Source: Ancistrus triradiatus
Taxonomy: Eukaryota; Chordata; Actinopteri; Siluriformes; Loricariidae
Direction of reading: 5' to 3'
DNA: 64,000 nt
Assembly (NCBI GenBank): GCA_025084515.1
Contig: JAJAGP010000204.1
Coordinates: 434,001-498,000 of the forward strand
Shown: piece by piece, positions 46,715 to 58,800 of the stretch
Layout: the number at the start of each line of letters is the position of its first letter
Numbering within the stretch: position 1 is the stretch's first letter
Notes under the pieces: model-generated
Seen by the model: only the letters and a program-made list of their open reading frames with translations
Database searches by the model: none
What the model was told of the DNA's origin: nothing
Translations under genes and position numbers: made by a program

Positions 46715-47190
46715 CATGGCCAAAATATCCATTCAATCAGCTATTTCAACTACACCCATCGCGACCAAGATTCTAAGCTAAAGCTAAACTCTGAAAGCAA
46801 CATCAGCGTTAGAATTGTCTACAGATTAGGTTGCATATGTAGACAAATAAGAGCATATATAGACAAATCTAAGATCTCCATGTACAATTCCAAGAGTTTG
46901 CCAAAGTGCTGTAAAGTGAGCTGCCTTTGGGCTCTTTACACAGGAGTGATGAATGATGCTTCACCATCTGGCAGTCTGAAGGACATTCGTGGTTTGGTGG
47001 ATGCCAAGGGAACACTACCCACCCCGAATGCATGTTGCCAAGATTGGTGGAGGAGGAATAATGATCCAGGGCTGTTTTTGATGGGTTGGACTGGGTTCCT
47101 TAGTTCCAGGGAAGGAAAATCTTAATGCTAATGTATACAGTTACCTTCTAGAAGATTGTGCTATTCCAACTTGAAACAGTTTATATGTTT
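46715..47190 (+). pseudogene. Tc1-like transposase relic, same family as 3.2 and 57.4 kb
   Basis: The left terminal repeat is TACATGGCCAAAA at 46713. After a large internal loss, the sense strand keeps GAGTGATGAATGATGCTTCA and CCATCTGGCAGTCTGA (SDES/IWQSD region with the first catalytic aspartate). GGTTTGGTGGATGCCAAGGG, GGTGGAGGAGGAATAATGAT and CTTAGTTCCAGGGAAGGAAA follow, then the gene stops before the second aspartate. Frameshifts are present. Confidence 0.7.
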
Positions 47191-48649
47191 ATATCCTGTT
47201 TCTGCACGGCCCTGAAACTGCACTCTATCGTGAAGCATTACTGCAATGCACGAATCCATGACGCGCCACAGTTCCAGCCTGCCCTCCATTAATGAAACCA
47301 AGATAATGTCATAATTTCTCATAATAACGAGAGAAAACACACCCGAAACATTTGAGATTGGCCCGACTGCTCATAAAACACAATCGAAACGTGAGTACTA
47401 ATTTGCGTGTTGTAGTTCTATCCGTCTTAAAATGGAACATGCAGATTACAAAAACTAATACTGGACAGGACGACTTCTATTTTGCGATCTACTGGTGCGT
47501 TATTTGTTCTCTCCCGTTTAGACTCTTGTCTTTTAAATCTCTCCCGCACAGCACATGCACGCCCACATGCACTCATCATCAGTTTTTTCCTTTCATGCCC
47601 ATACCTTGAGTGATTGACTTCCACTGTCCCATATGAGCAGTTCTTTAGACATTGCTTTTATTAAAACGCAACACAATAACAAAAGAGACGTTCAAGATTT
47701 CATCAACAACAGCACTGTATTCCTCCTGGAAATAAACAATCATTTCCAGAGAACAAGCATTATGCGGTTTTGTGCGCATGCGTGTGCATGTGCGTGTGTG
47801 CACGACGAGACGATATAAACCGAGAATGCACAACACAGAACAAGAAATAGATATTGGAGATGCAGAAAGGCTGTGAGAAGAGAGGAAGAACCGAGGATGG
47901 AGATAGGGGCTGGAGGATGGCACTGGTAGGGAGGGTGTGTCTGAGCGCGTGTAAGCGCACGACGGCCGTAATGAATACGACACGGACCTTCTCCCAGACA
48001 GCGCGCCAGCTTTTATGGCACATCTGGCCACTACTGTATGTGTTGGTTCATTTCAGAGTGTGTAGCACAAATGACTTTTGACAGCCCACTTGGCGGTTAT
48101 TAGTGCAACAAGATAAGAAAGAGTGTTCATGTGCGCCTTTTGATGTGGGTGCTTGAGAGCTGATCCTATCTCACTAACAGACAGCCGGGCCTGTCATGAA
48201 TATTACATAATTGCCTGGCGGCAATTATCTGAGCCGGTTGCGATCGTTTCTTTTGCTATCGCTAGATTTGGATGTATGTCGCAACAAACAGAATTTTTAT
48301 CACTACCTGAACACATGGTCGTTGGTTGCAGTTGAACTGATTAGTCATTTTGGATCACTACATAGCTCTGTGTATGCTGTGTTTAACATCAACTTTTAGG
48401 GTGTTGCAATGGTGATACGCTGGTCTACCAGCCTGGCCATTTCTGTTTTGGCGGAGGCCAGGTGGGGAGGTGGCTACTGCAGCTCTGACAGTGATAGACT
48501 GGCAGCGCATTTCAGGGTGAAATGTTATAAAGAGCCTTGTTAATTGTATGAATTCATGGGATTAACCAAAATAGCTTTAGCCAAAACTCAATTCACGATT
48601 CATGATTAACGATTCAGTAGATTGATTCAGTGATTCAGGTTCACAATAG
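47191..48649. other. Unique intronic sequence with conserved-element look
   Basis: No exon found. 48060-48330 is repeat-free, with a compact inverted repeat (48207-48228) in AT/GC mosaic sequence typical of enhancer-like elements. At 48595-48640 GATTCA repeats several times. Confidence 0.4.
48207..48228. repeat. 9-bp palindrome with 4-base spacer
   Basis: ATAATTGCC and GGCAATTAT are perfect inverted copies around TGGC. The arms contain AATT/TAAT cores like homeodomain sites. Confidence 0.9.
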
Positions 48650-48818
48650 CCCTTACTTAGGGACTTAGGGAGTTTTTCCTTGCCACTGTCGCCTTAGGCT
48701 TGCTCAATTTGGGATTGGACGTAGATATTAGGAGATAATCTAAACTTGTAAAGTTGCTTTGAGACAAAGCTCCACTGTAAAAAGCGCTATATAAATAGAT
48801 CTGACTTGACTTGACTTG
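48650..48818 (+). mobile_element. 3' tail of another LINE or SINE
   Basis: GGAGTTTTTCCTTGCCACTG, GTAAAGTTGCTTTGAGACA and AAAAGCGCTATATAAATAG, then TGACT repeats, form the well-known 3' end of a different fish retroposon family. Only the tail region is present, with its simple-repeat end at about 48800-48818. Confidence 0.65.
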
Positions 48819-48925
48819 CTTAGTGCAGATCTCTGTTGTGTTTGTTGTGTTTTTCTTAATTGTCACTTTGACAGTACTCTATTCTTAGTGCAAATAAGTC
48901 CTCACGGGTCCCAAAATAGTCAGTA

Positions 48926-49392
48926 ATGACAGGAAAACAGGAACTGAATCCTCTTAGCAGTCAGTGCCTTGAGTTCACCAATAGAGTAAGTGTTTTGCTT
49001 TTACTTTTCACTTTCAATCAACTATTCACTTAAATTACATGAGATTTTTCAACATCTTTATCATAAAATAAGCTCTGCGTTAATGATTTTGGCCAACTGT
49101 AGGTCAATGCAAGTTTTAATGTGTAATCGGCTTCACTATGATACAGTATAGACTATATTAAACTCATCAGTTCATGATACAGTTAATTTATAATGGATTT
49201 GTTGAACATATCCCCATCATAAATCCTCGAGCACCTGTACAATACAACTCCATTAATTCATATAATGCATTATACAGTGTGGATTTTCTGGTATTGTGCA
49301 ACAGATTCATTCAATTTACATTTTTCCTAATGGGAAAATTTTGGTCAGTATTTATCATTTTTGGTACTCAACTAATTAACGCCGAGACTGTA
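48926..49392 (+). repeat. Unclassified interspersed repeat, copy 1
   Basis: About 465 bp that aligns with 61432-61885. Shared stretches include AACAGGAACTGAATCCT, ATATTAAACTCATC, CTCCATTAAT and TTATACAGTGTGGATTTTCT. It ends near GCCGAGACTGTA, like the terminus of a TA-inserting element. No coding frame. Confidence 0.75.
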
Positions 49393-50337
49393 TTTAAAGA
49401 CATTTTCACAGTATACGTTATTTATCACGATACATGCGATTGCAGACCAAATGCATCAGTAGCACAACTGTAGTGGTAGTAGCAAAATATTCTTAAAAAA
49501 TACTATTGAAATATTATCCCATACTTAGTAAGGTAATTTGTAGTTAGTCAGTGTTCTGTATGCACTGACGATAGCCTGGATATGCTCAGAAAAGCACATT
49601 GTCCATCATAATAACAAAATATATCACAAATAAATGTCATATTGGCCACCCCTACAAGATATAAGATTAAGTAGACTGTTTTGGAGCATATAATGGCCAT
49701 ATAAACCCACCCCATTCCCAAAAGTGTTCTTACTATTCTCTCTTATTTAGTAAATGGCACTCTTTGGGTAACGATGTTTCTCTGACACTCATTTGCTTAC
49801 TACTGCATCTTTGCAACGAACAGCTGCCGAACCACATGGATTCAGAACTCATCACAAACATCTCACCACTGAAGTTACTTAGTGAAGTGTTTTTAAGCCC
49901 AAATGAACGACGACGGTCGTGTGGTAGCCAAAGGTGCAAACACCACAAACCAAAATCCCATTGACAGATCCGCTCAAAACTCAGCCACAGATGCAGTTGC
50001 AGCTGGCTATTGCAGAGCAGTTTGTCATATAAATCAATGTGACAGAACCAGATAGCTTTTGTTAACAGAGCGTGTGTTGCCTTACATATCTCAGAATAAG
50101 GCTGTAATACGTTCAAAAGGTATGGATTATGGTACCGGTGCAGTACAGTAACAGCACCATGAAGTGGACAAGGCAAGTTGGTCATCGCGTGCAGACAGCA
50201 GGTTAATAGTAAGGGCATACACATATGATCCAGAACATATTGGAATGCCAAGGCAGGAACAGCAGTGTTATGCTTATAAAGTAATTATGGTCTCAAGTGG
50301 TTAAAGAATCGAGTCACAGGTTTGATGCTGTCAAAGA
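49393..50337. other. Unique intronic sequence with an unexplained minus-strand open frame
   Basis: From 50251 to 49733 on the minus strand 172 codons are open (start MAFQYVLDHMCMPLLLTCCL). The composition is rich in Leu, Cys, His and Trp and there is no recognisable domain, no splice context and no paralogue here. It is probably fortuitous or an old transposon piece. Confidence 0.35.
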
Positions 50338-51152
50338 GAGATGCCGTGGGGTCAAAATGATCATGAGAACGGTGAGCAAAAATTCTACATGGAGGGACCT
50401 GATGAATGACCTGCAGAGAGCTGGAACCAAAGTAACAAAGGCTACCATCAGTAACACACTACGCCGAGAGGGACTCAGATCCTGCAGTGCCAGGCGTGTC
50501 CCCCTGCTTAAGCCAGTACATGTCCAGTCCCGTCTGAAGTTTGCCAGAGAGCATATGGATGATCCAGAAGAGGATTGGGAGAATATCATGTGGTCAGATG
50601 AAACCAAAATAGAACTTTTTGGTAAAAACTCAACTCGTCGTGTTTGGAGGAAGAAGAATGCTGAGTTGCATCCCAAGAACACCATACCTACTGTGAAGCA
50701 TGGGGGTGGAAGCATCATTCTTTGGGGCTGTTTTCTGCAGAGGGGACAGGACGACTGATTCGTGTTAAGGGAAGAATGAATGGGGCCATGTATCGTAAGA
50801 TTATTAAGTCAAAACCTCCTTCCATCAGTGAGAGCATTGAAGATGGAACGTGGCTGGGTCTTCCAGCATGACAATGATCCCAAACCGACCCACTCGGGCA
50901 ACGAAGGAGTGGCTCCGTAAAAAGCATTTCAAGGTTCTGGAGTGGCCTAGCCAGTCTCCAGACCTCAGCCCCATAGAAAATGTGTGGAGGGAGTTGAAAG
51001 TCCGTGTTGCCCCAAAACATCACGCTCTAGAGGAGATCTGCATGGAGGAATGGGCCAAAATACCAGCTACAGTGTGTGCCAACCTGGTGAAGACTTACAG
51101 GAAACGTTTGACCTCTGTCATTGCCAACAAAGGTTATGTTACAAAGTATTGA
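50338..51152 (+). pseudogene. Transposase of element E, N-terminally truncated
   Basis: The reading begins RGVKMIMRTVSKN (about 50347) and continues through LLKPVHVQSRLKFAREHMDD and IMWSDETKIELFGKNSTRRV, with the first catalytic aspartate. A one-base loss near 50750 brings a stop in the RGQDD region. The QHDNDPK stretch with the second aspartate lies in a different frame (about 50863-50885). The last frame (50850-51152) has LEWPSQSPDLSPIENVWREL with the glutamate and ends ANKGYVTKY at a TGA. Of the three family A copies here it is the least decayed in the catalytic domain. Confidence 0.88.
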
Positions 51153-51371
51153 GTTGAACTTTTGTTATTGACCCAAATACTTATTTTCCACCCATGATTT
51201 ACAATTAAATTCTTTAAAAATCCTACAATGTGATTTCCTGGATTTTTTTTTTTTTCATTTTATCTCTCATAGTTGAAGTGTACCTATGATGAAAATTACA
51301 GACCTCTCTCATCTTCCTAAGTAGGAGAACTTGCACAACCAGTGGCTGACTAAATACTTTTTGCCCCAATG
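50338..51371 (+). mobile_element. Tc1-like element E, left end missing
   Basis: Third member of family A, on the + strand. It starts abruptly within the transposase gene near 50338, without left terminal repeat or DNA-binding part. The right terminal repeat is complete to TTTGCCCCAATG at 51371, followed by TA repeats. Confidence 0.88.
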
Positions 51372-51776
51372 TATATATATATATATATGATTACTATTAC
51401 ATATTGGTCCCTTAGACAGACCATATTTGTAAGCAGCAGTTCCCATCCAAGCAACTGACAACATGCATTTTGAGAAAGATATCTCTGCAGAGCTAGCCAA
51501 TAATGGGTGTTGTAGGTAAACGTAGGTTTGGAGTATCTTGCAATTTCTCAGCTTGAAAGAAGAATGTTTTTTGCATAGGTTTCAGACTTGAAAAAAAAAC
51601 AGATAGGACTAGGGGCCAAAGCCAAAGGGGAATGTAGATCTTTTTTTGATAATGCAGTCACTTTACAATAGGTCATCAATCACTGACCATTGATGTGTAC
51701 AACCCAGTACAATATGTCAGTGTTTCTTCAGTCCCCGAGCGTTGCATTCACTACAATACTGCCGAAGCTATTAATG
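51372..51776. other. Unique intronic sequence
   Basis: It begins with an 18-bp TA run at the edge of element E. Nothing else recognised. Confidence 0.4.
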
Positions 51777-51956
51777 CAGGGGTGCAGTACAGTCCCGAAG
51801 CAGCAAGAGTCCAGAAGTTTGGTGATTAACCTGCTCACACCTGATTCATCAGCTCATCAGTTAATTACAAGTTTAATAATAAAGATTCGTAGGTGTGATA
51901 GAGAGAAGGGAAATAATTAAACTGTTCTGGACTCCAGCTGTGGCTGTGCACCCCTG
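51777..51956. mobile_element. 180-bp hAT-like MITE
   Basis: The ends are perfect inverted decamers, CAGGGGTGCA and TGCACCCCTG. The interior contains CTGCTCACACCTGATTCATC and CTGGACTCCAG, typical of a common fish hAT-type non-autonomous repeat. Flanks (ATTAATG and AATAACG) are only roughly alike, so the 8-bp duplication is not clear. Confidence 0.6.
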
Positions 51957-52849
51957 GAATAACGTAATCTTTCTCTGTGCGTGTTACGTCTAGGCACGAT
52001 TTCTCGATTCAGCTGAAGATATGAACACAGTCCACTTTAGGCAATGCATAATGACACTGAATATAGCGCTCATGAGTTAGAATTATTGGCAGCCGGATGT
52101 CAGATATTGATGTGTACAGAAATGGTTATGGAAAAATGTTAAAATAAATTCATTATTTTGTTTTAAATCTGATTAAAAAAAATTATCCCACCCCTAGTCA
52201 GGTTAGGTTCCAGATGCATGTCGTTTCCTAGCAACATGAAGTCCAGACGCATTTATGGACGTGTGTTTCTGGGATTGGTTCTGGATGTGCGTTTTCTGGA
52301 GTGTAGCCTCACCAGGGGGACTTGAGTCTCAGGGTTCCTCAGGGATGGGAGGCTGGATCTGTCCCACTCAGTAGACCACGGTTGCCTGCCACATTACAGA
52401 CGATTAGAGAGGAAAAAATTCTCCAAGGACAGTGGTTAGAAATCAAGCCCATTTGGACTCACCAAGTCTCCAAATGCAAACTAGACGGCACTTTTTATGC
52501 CAACAATCTATTGGAAATGCGTGCCACAGAAAGCCTTTGATTAAACATAACCATAAACATAAGGCACTAAAGTTTACTAGACGCTGCTAGATCTGTGACT
52601 GGGCTCTATGGTGAGATGAGAACAAAATAAGGCGTTTGTGGCAGCGAACACTGAGTGGATTTGGCATAATACAGCATGAACAGAATTTAAGCTTTGCTCC
52701 TAAAATCGCTGATCTCCAGCGTGTCCAATATTTTCATTGACACAGATGGTGAATTTGTCGATGCCAATCAAGCTGGAAATCTTGACATTTTATTTGATTT
52801 TTCACCTACATTTGAACCTCGTATTGATTCCCTGAGCTAAATTTCATTT
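51957..52849. other. Unique intronic sequence
   Basis: No feature recognised. Confidence 0.4.
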
Positions 52850-53280
52850 TTTCCCCATCCATAATATTTCACACTTTCAACCTCTGCTTAACATTAACAA
52901 CGAAGCACTGGTTCATGCCATCATTCTACCTTATTGATTAGCCTACTCCAACTCTGTACAAAGTTCAGTTTATTCGAAACTCAACTGTAAGAGTGCTAAG
53001 AAATCTGCCCATGTCACCCCCATTCTCAGACATCGTAGTTACACAGTCTGATCCTGCGGCAGGCCTGAACTCCAGCTTCAAAAGCCTTATGATCTCGTCT
53101 CACTTATCCTCCTGACCTCTTTAATTCCTCCTCTAAGATTATCCTGCAGCGAAGTGCTTCCAGTCTCACACATTACACTCCGGTGGATAGTTGGTAGATC
53201 GTTCATTGCTGTGGCCCACAAACTTTGTAATGTTCTACCTCAATTTAAGTGCCTCTTCAGTTAAACTTTCTCACGTAGTC
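52850..53280 (+). pseudogene. Probable LINE reverse-transcriptase C-terminal relic
   Basis: Frames on the + strand give NEALVHAIILPY (about 52895-52935), then HVTPILRH (about 53010), then LTYPPDLFNSSSKIILQRSA (about 53100-53160). The order matches the C-terminal block of fish LINE reverse transcriptases (ALVHAFI.SRLDYCN, HITPIL..LHWLPV, then the serine-rich end). The key LDYCN motif is lost. It is older than, and different from, the LINE at 15 kb. Confidence 0.45.
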
Positions 53281-54085
53281 AGCAGTTCTCTTGAAGTCCT
53301 GGTGTGGGGGTTGTGTTTACCTATTTGCAGTAACGCAGCATTCGAAATGAGTACGGCACTATATAAGGAAACGTTTCATTATTACGCGCGAGGTCATGCT
53401 AATGCGGTGCGAGCGCACGCAGAAACACCTGCCATCGTGCTCGTTTGATTTGGTTGCGGAGGGCAGGGGGCTTGAGTAAGTGTCTTGTCCAATAGGTAGT
53501 TAAGGATGATAAATACAGAAGTCTCAGGAAAATGGCAGAATGTCAATATGAAATAGAGACAGAGAGCGAACCAGACAGAGGTGAACGTGATAAGTGAGGT
53601 TGATAAATGAGGAGGAGGGACGGTCAGTGAATCACGGGAAAAATCTGCTATAAAACAAAAAGGAAAAGTGAAGCCAGAAGCGCATGTGACAAGTGAGAAG
53701 AACACATGATTGGGAATGTTTTGGTGATGCTATATGGTACAGCACCAAGATTGAACAAAAGAGTGCCAGTTTGCCATCGTTCAGCTGGTGTTTTTGGAAG
53801 GTGATCAGCACTTAACCTTTTGAATATCGGTCCTGTTGATTTGCAAAGACCTTACAGCCCTTGTTCCACTCTGAGTTTGGGGTAATAGCTCTGTGCCTTG
53901 GGCTTAGCCCTAGGTGCTGTGAGCAGTGCGCATGGCAAGAGCCGGATAATGGAAACAGATGGTGGTTACATCAGGGTCGTTCGGTGTCAGGTATGCAAGG
54001 TCAGATGTTGACCCAAAACATTCACTTGTTTTGCTGTTATAGCAGAGGTCTGAGTGATTTAGAGACCCGAGATCTCACAGACGGA
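53281..54085. other. Unique intronic sequence
   Basis: No feature recognised. Confidence 0.4.
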
Positions 54086-54272
54086 CATTACATTTACAGC
54101 ATTTAGCAGATGCCCTTATCCAGAGCGACTTACAATTGGTACAATTTTACAATCCAAGCAATTGTGGGTTAAGGGTCTTGCTCAAGGACCCAACTGTGGC
54201 AGAGGTGGGATTTGAACCCTGGACCTTCTGGTCCATAGTCCAGTACCTTACCCACTAGGCTACCAAAGTCCT
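54086..54272 (-). mobile_element. tRNA-headed SINE, copy 7
   Basis: Reverse copy with intact tail, TACATTTACAGCATTTAGC, and a small loss between TGGCAG repeats in the body. Confidence 0.85.
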
Positions 54273-57200
54273 TATGAGAGAACAAACAGAAATCTACCTA
54301 GGGACTAAACTGATATTGAGCATCCCAGGTACTGTTATGGATCCAAATGTTTTATGCTATGGACGCAATGTTTGACACGACATGGATTTTTCCAAACCTG
54401 TTATCAGAATGTCGCCAAAACAAAAAAATATGATTTTTAAATGGTTCACTCCTCTTAGAGCAAATTAGCACAAAAGTCTTGTGTTACATACCATATCAAA
54501 CACATTGACGTGTGACATATTGTGAAAGTAGGGTCCTATGAATATGGGAATTTTTTATGGATTTTTGCATGAATCTTTTCATTTTTTATGGATTTTTTTT
54601 CCACCATTTCGATTTTTAGGTTTTTAAAGGTGTTCTTCTTTAAGAAAATCACTACAGTTAAGCAAACATTAGCAAAAGGGCATTTTTGTATTGAATGAAA
54701 TTGCTGTTGTAACATTTAGCGACACCAAAAATGACAGAAATGAAAGTTGTAAAAACAAACAAGGAAAGGTTCAGGGTGCATATTTTATGTTTTATTTTGA
54801 CTGTAAATATAAGGGCAATTTTTAACTTATAATTAATAATTCCATGTCAACAAACCTTTTTAGCAAGTAATGCCCTTAAGTCCTTAGGACACTGTTGTGC
54901 CTTGAATTTTGTAGTTGTACCGATTTCACTGAAAACACAAAATTGTTCCTTTAAAAGCATTTCCAGATCATCGACATGGTTCAGCAGCAGTCTCAAAAAC
55001 AAACATGGGGTGGCTGAGCCGTGTTTAAAGCTCCTTACATGAACTGAATTCTGAATTAGTGAAAGCACTGTGCTGTTCGTGTGTTTCTGTCTTTGTGCAG
55101 TTGTCAAGTTAAATGTGACCGGAACAGAACTGATTATATGAGTCTGATTAGCCAATCACTGGTTATTACTGGTTATCGTTTCCGTCTTTATTCCTCAATT
55201 CGATGATTTCGTCCGTATTCTCCGTATTCTATGATATGTTGCTTAAATAGTAGGCACAACTTTTCCATGTTTGACTCCTCTAAATCCTACTACGTTATGG
55301 TTGTATGGCCCAGCGTTCTAATATGCTAGCTCACCACTGCAGTGATCCAGGTTCAAACCCCCTTGTGGCCAAGTCACGATTGGCTTGTGCAAAGAGCCAA
55401 CCTTCAGTGGACTGGTATGCTGTCCTGGAATAGGCGCTGGCCCTGACCAGGGTTAAAATGGGGGCGGAAATGTGTATTCATTGCTTCTGGTATCATTAAT
55501 AAGGATAGATGTAGCTGTAGAGAAGTTCATAGACAGTTTTAGCACGGGATATAAAAATAACATACAGTCCAATTTATTACTCTACATACATTATGCTTAA
55601 TGGTTCAACAGCTGCTATAAATCCTGCTTCCATCACGCATAACTTAGCAAAAGAAGCTTACAGACAGTCGACTCGGCTACTAAGAAGATCACAATGTTTT
55701 AGTGATAAAAGAGAAATTTAATATTGGGTTATGCCTAATCCTAATTGGTCGGAAGAGTTTGCAAAAGCATAGTGTCACTCCTGCTGTGATACCGAAGACT
55801 TAATTCAGTTGCATAGCCAGGCTTGCAGAACAAACTGTTTACTGTCAGGTTGACAGAGAATGCCAGAGGGGCACCATGCAGTATCTCAGTAGAGCAGGCA
55901 CTGGAGTAAACTTTAGTTAATGAGGATTTTTGGGGGGAGAAAAAGAAATAGGCACCCATTCACTTGCTGATATCTGATAAGAAGAGGAAAAAAGATGTAC
56001 AGTTCTGTGCACCATCAATAAATTCATGAGTCATGGTAGCCCGTGAGAGCGTTTATAAGCCATGTTTAGTCAGGGACACGTTAGGTATCTAGAGAGTTTG
56101 TTTTTGGACGATGAGTTTCAGAGTTTGTGCTTTTCCTCCGGCAATGTTAACAAGACTGTGATGTGATTAAAAACTCAGACAAAGCCATGCGGTTGTCCCA
56201 GCAACGCTGCTGCCATAGACACCGACATCCCCTGGGTTACGCTTTCATAAAGAAGCCTGCTTCCACAAGAATTACTGAAAAAAGTCATGTGTGCGCCGAA
56301 ATGAAACAGTTACCATTCTCTGCCGATTTCCGTACGTTCATAATTTAAACGTTTGCTAAGAAAATTCTCGGACTAATAATGTGGAATTTGGACCTAATCT
56401 CGCATTAATGTTTCATGATTGCATTAACGTGTCTAAATCTGTTAACTGCTCAGTTATGCACCCTTCTCTGTCTGTTTAAAAGTTAGATGATTTTCTGAAT
56501 TGGAAAATTAATATTCATAACCCTTAATGAAACTTCTCGAACGATCCTGCCATGAAAGCTTAACAGTGATTTAATTAGTGTGGCAGGAGACCTTTGTGGA
56601 CAAAAAATCCTTTTGCCTGTTCATCCGTTTTCTCCATAAATTAAACATCATTTCGCTTAAATGAAAACGGACGCAACGGAAATGTGCGCTAACTATATAG
56701 AACTACGTTTTCCGATTCCTACATATTTAATACGTTAAGAACATTAAAGACACACAAATATTTGTGTCATTCACAAATTACCTGACAAACATTAATACTA
56801 AAACTACTTATGTGTGAAAACAATATCATGCTGCACTGAGCAGTAATGAATATATTAGGATTCTGGCATCTGATCCAAGGTCGGCATAAAATCCCCTGAA
56901 AAATTTATGACTCAAATAGACTTTTCAGTAATTGCTTTGCTGTCATAAAAGTTTAACTCTCCAACAGCAATATTGATGCCAGAAATCAGGAAGCAGTCAA
57001 TTTAATCCCGTCATTATAGACTGGATGTTATCTCACCAATCATCTTTAAGTCTACATACGTTCTTCCGCACGCCTCTCCTGATAGATGTATATTTCCAGC
57101 ATCAGTCCTGCTGACGGTTTGACCCGCTCCTACATCTTGGCTGACGGCTACATTGATGAAATCCTGATGGATGTGGAAGCTCGAAAATAACCACTAATAA

Positions 57201-57364
57201 TATAGAACATGGATTGTAAATATCTATATAACGTCTAAATATCTAAAAGGTCATTTTCATTTGAGCCGTTAAATGAAGAGCGGGTTGTTCTTTATTGCAA
57301 AAAAATAGCGCAGTAGTCAATTTTCTCTAAATTATGTCGAAAAATTGGACAGACAAAACATCCA
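54273..57364. other. Unique intronic sequence with possible conserved and tRNA-like parts
   Basis: 54540-54620 repeats TTTTTTATGGATTTTT. At 55320-55475 the order GCTAGCTCACCACTG then CAGGTTCAAACCCCC suggests a tRNA-derived SINE remnant. 56390-56720 has several ATTAAT/TAATTA cores (for example GTGATTTAATTAGTG) and no repeat signature, a candidate conserved element. No exon was seen. Confidence 0.4.
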
Positions 57365-57700
57365 TCCAGGAAAATGGGCGTTAATATGGAATGAGTCCCT
57401 TTTTACTACTGTATCAGCCTCCGCTCCGTTAGGCTGTTAGGCTCTCGCTGTTAAGCTGAGGCATCTGAGGGCAGGTATTCTCTTCTATTCAACCACAAGT
57501 ACCATTAGCAAAGTAGGGCGCTGATGCAGGGTGGCTTTTGTGGCAGTTGGTGCTCCACTTGCTCCCTCAAATAGAGTTGAGGTCAGAGCTAAGGTCAAGT
57601 TCTTCCAGACCAAACTAGGCAAACCATTTTTGTGAGTGATAATTCCACCCTGAAACAGGAAAGGACCTTTCCCATAGAATTCAGCTGGAACAATAAAGAT
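57365..57700 (-). pseudogene. Tc1-like transposase relic (3' half)
   Basis: Antisense of the same family as 46715-47190. GGGCGTTAATATGGA (about 57375) lies at the transposase stop. GTTGAGGTCAGAGCT (about 57577) is the complement of the PDLN motif. GTCAAGTTCTTCCAGACCAA and ACAGGAAAGGACCTTTCCC complete the order expected for the region before it. No frame is open over any length. Confidence 0.6.
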
Positions 57701-58439
57701 CAGTCTCGATGCTTTTCCTATGTTTGGACCATTCAGCCAGGAAACCTCCTGACAGATATTGCTTGTGTTGACGTTACTTCAGCCCTCTTAATGTGGTAGA
57801 GACACATTACCCTGACATGTACAAAAGATTTGGTAGCATTTATGTCTCACACATTGTTATTTATCACCTTTGACTTCGCTCTACTTAAACGATACACGCT
57901 TGGACTGATTTGCTGGTGATGTACTCATGAATGATTCTGCATTACAGACTGTACCATTCAGAGAAGTACTTTGATCCTGACACCAACTCGACAACAGTTC
58001 CTTCATTATGGCATCAATTCCAATTTGCAGACACTCCTCCTTTGATCAGGGTTAGTTTTACATAAGAAGCTGTCTAGCTTTGTGATTTCAGTCAGATACA
58101 GTCATTTTTTTACAGACCGCACAAACCCATGTCTGTATAAACTCATGTGTAGAAATAATGCTAGGTACTTCATACCCATCTGAACTGACACTTTGGTAAA
58201 CTTTCTCTGATGTGCAATGGCAGTGATTCGCAACCTTTTTCCTTGGAGCCCCCCCAACACCTATCTAAGAAATGTGACACACTGCAAAAAAAATGAACAT
58301 TATTAGAAGCTAAATTATAGCTTTTTCCTTTTTAAATTTTGGCTCTTTTCTCTTTTCAAGACGGCCAAACATTTAGCAAAAAATCAAACATTAGCTGGGC
58401 ATTTTTCTTTTAAAATCCCAACAGAGTAGACCCGTATGA
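57701..58439. other. Unique intronic sequence
   Basis: No feature recognised. Confidence 0.4.
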
Positions 58440-58572
58440 ATCATAAAATAATGAATGGGGTTTAAGCAAGTGAGCCAAATACTGAGCAAACAACGAGAAA
58501 CTGTGTTGAGAACCGAATTTGTCGAGTTCTGAGATGGTCAAGAACCGAGGTACCAATGTATGCAGATATCTT
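58440..58572. repeat. Terminal fragment of a TA-inserting repeat
   Basis: TACTGAGCAAACAACGAG, GAACCGAATTTGTCGAGTTC and GAACCGAGGTACCAATGTA form the end of a common fish repeat, probably the same family as the copies at 48.9 and 61.4 kb. Confidence 0.5.
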
Positions 58573-58800
58573 TCCAGTGACTGTGTTACTTTAATGGTTG
58601 GGAACCATGGAGCTATGGGAATAGTAGTTTTTGTGCTTTTTTTCAAGACACTCTAGTCTAAGTTTTTGGGGTTTTTTTTTCTCTCCAAACGTCTGACCAA
58701 ATGACCAGTTTGAAATTCTGGACAATGTTTTATGGGCAGTGAGATTATCAAGGTCAACTTGGCTACGTTATAGTTAGTACTGAAATCTTCCACCATGTTA
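58573..58800. other. Unique intronic sequence
   Basis: No feature recognised. Confidence 0.4.

Noticed and set aside
50314..51023. Minus-strand frames of 134 and 102 codons
   Set aside because: They are antisense shadows of the element E transposase.
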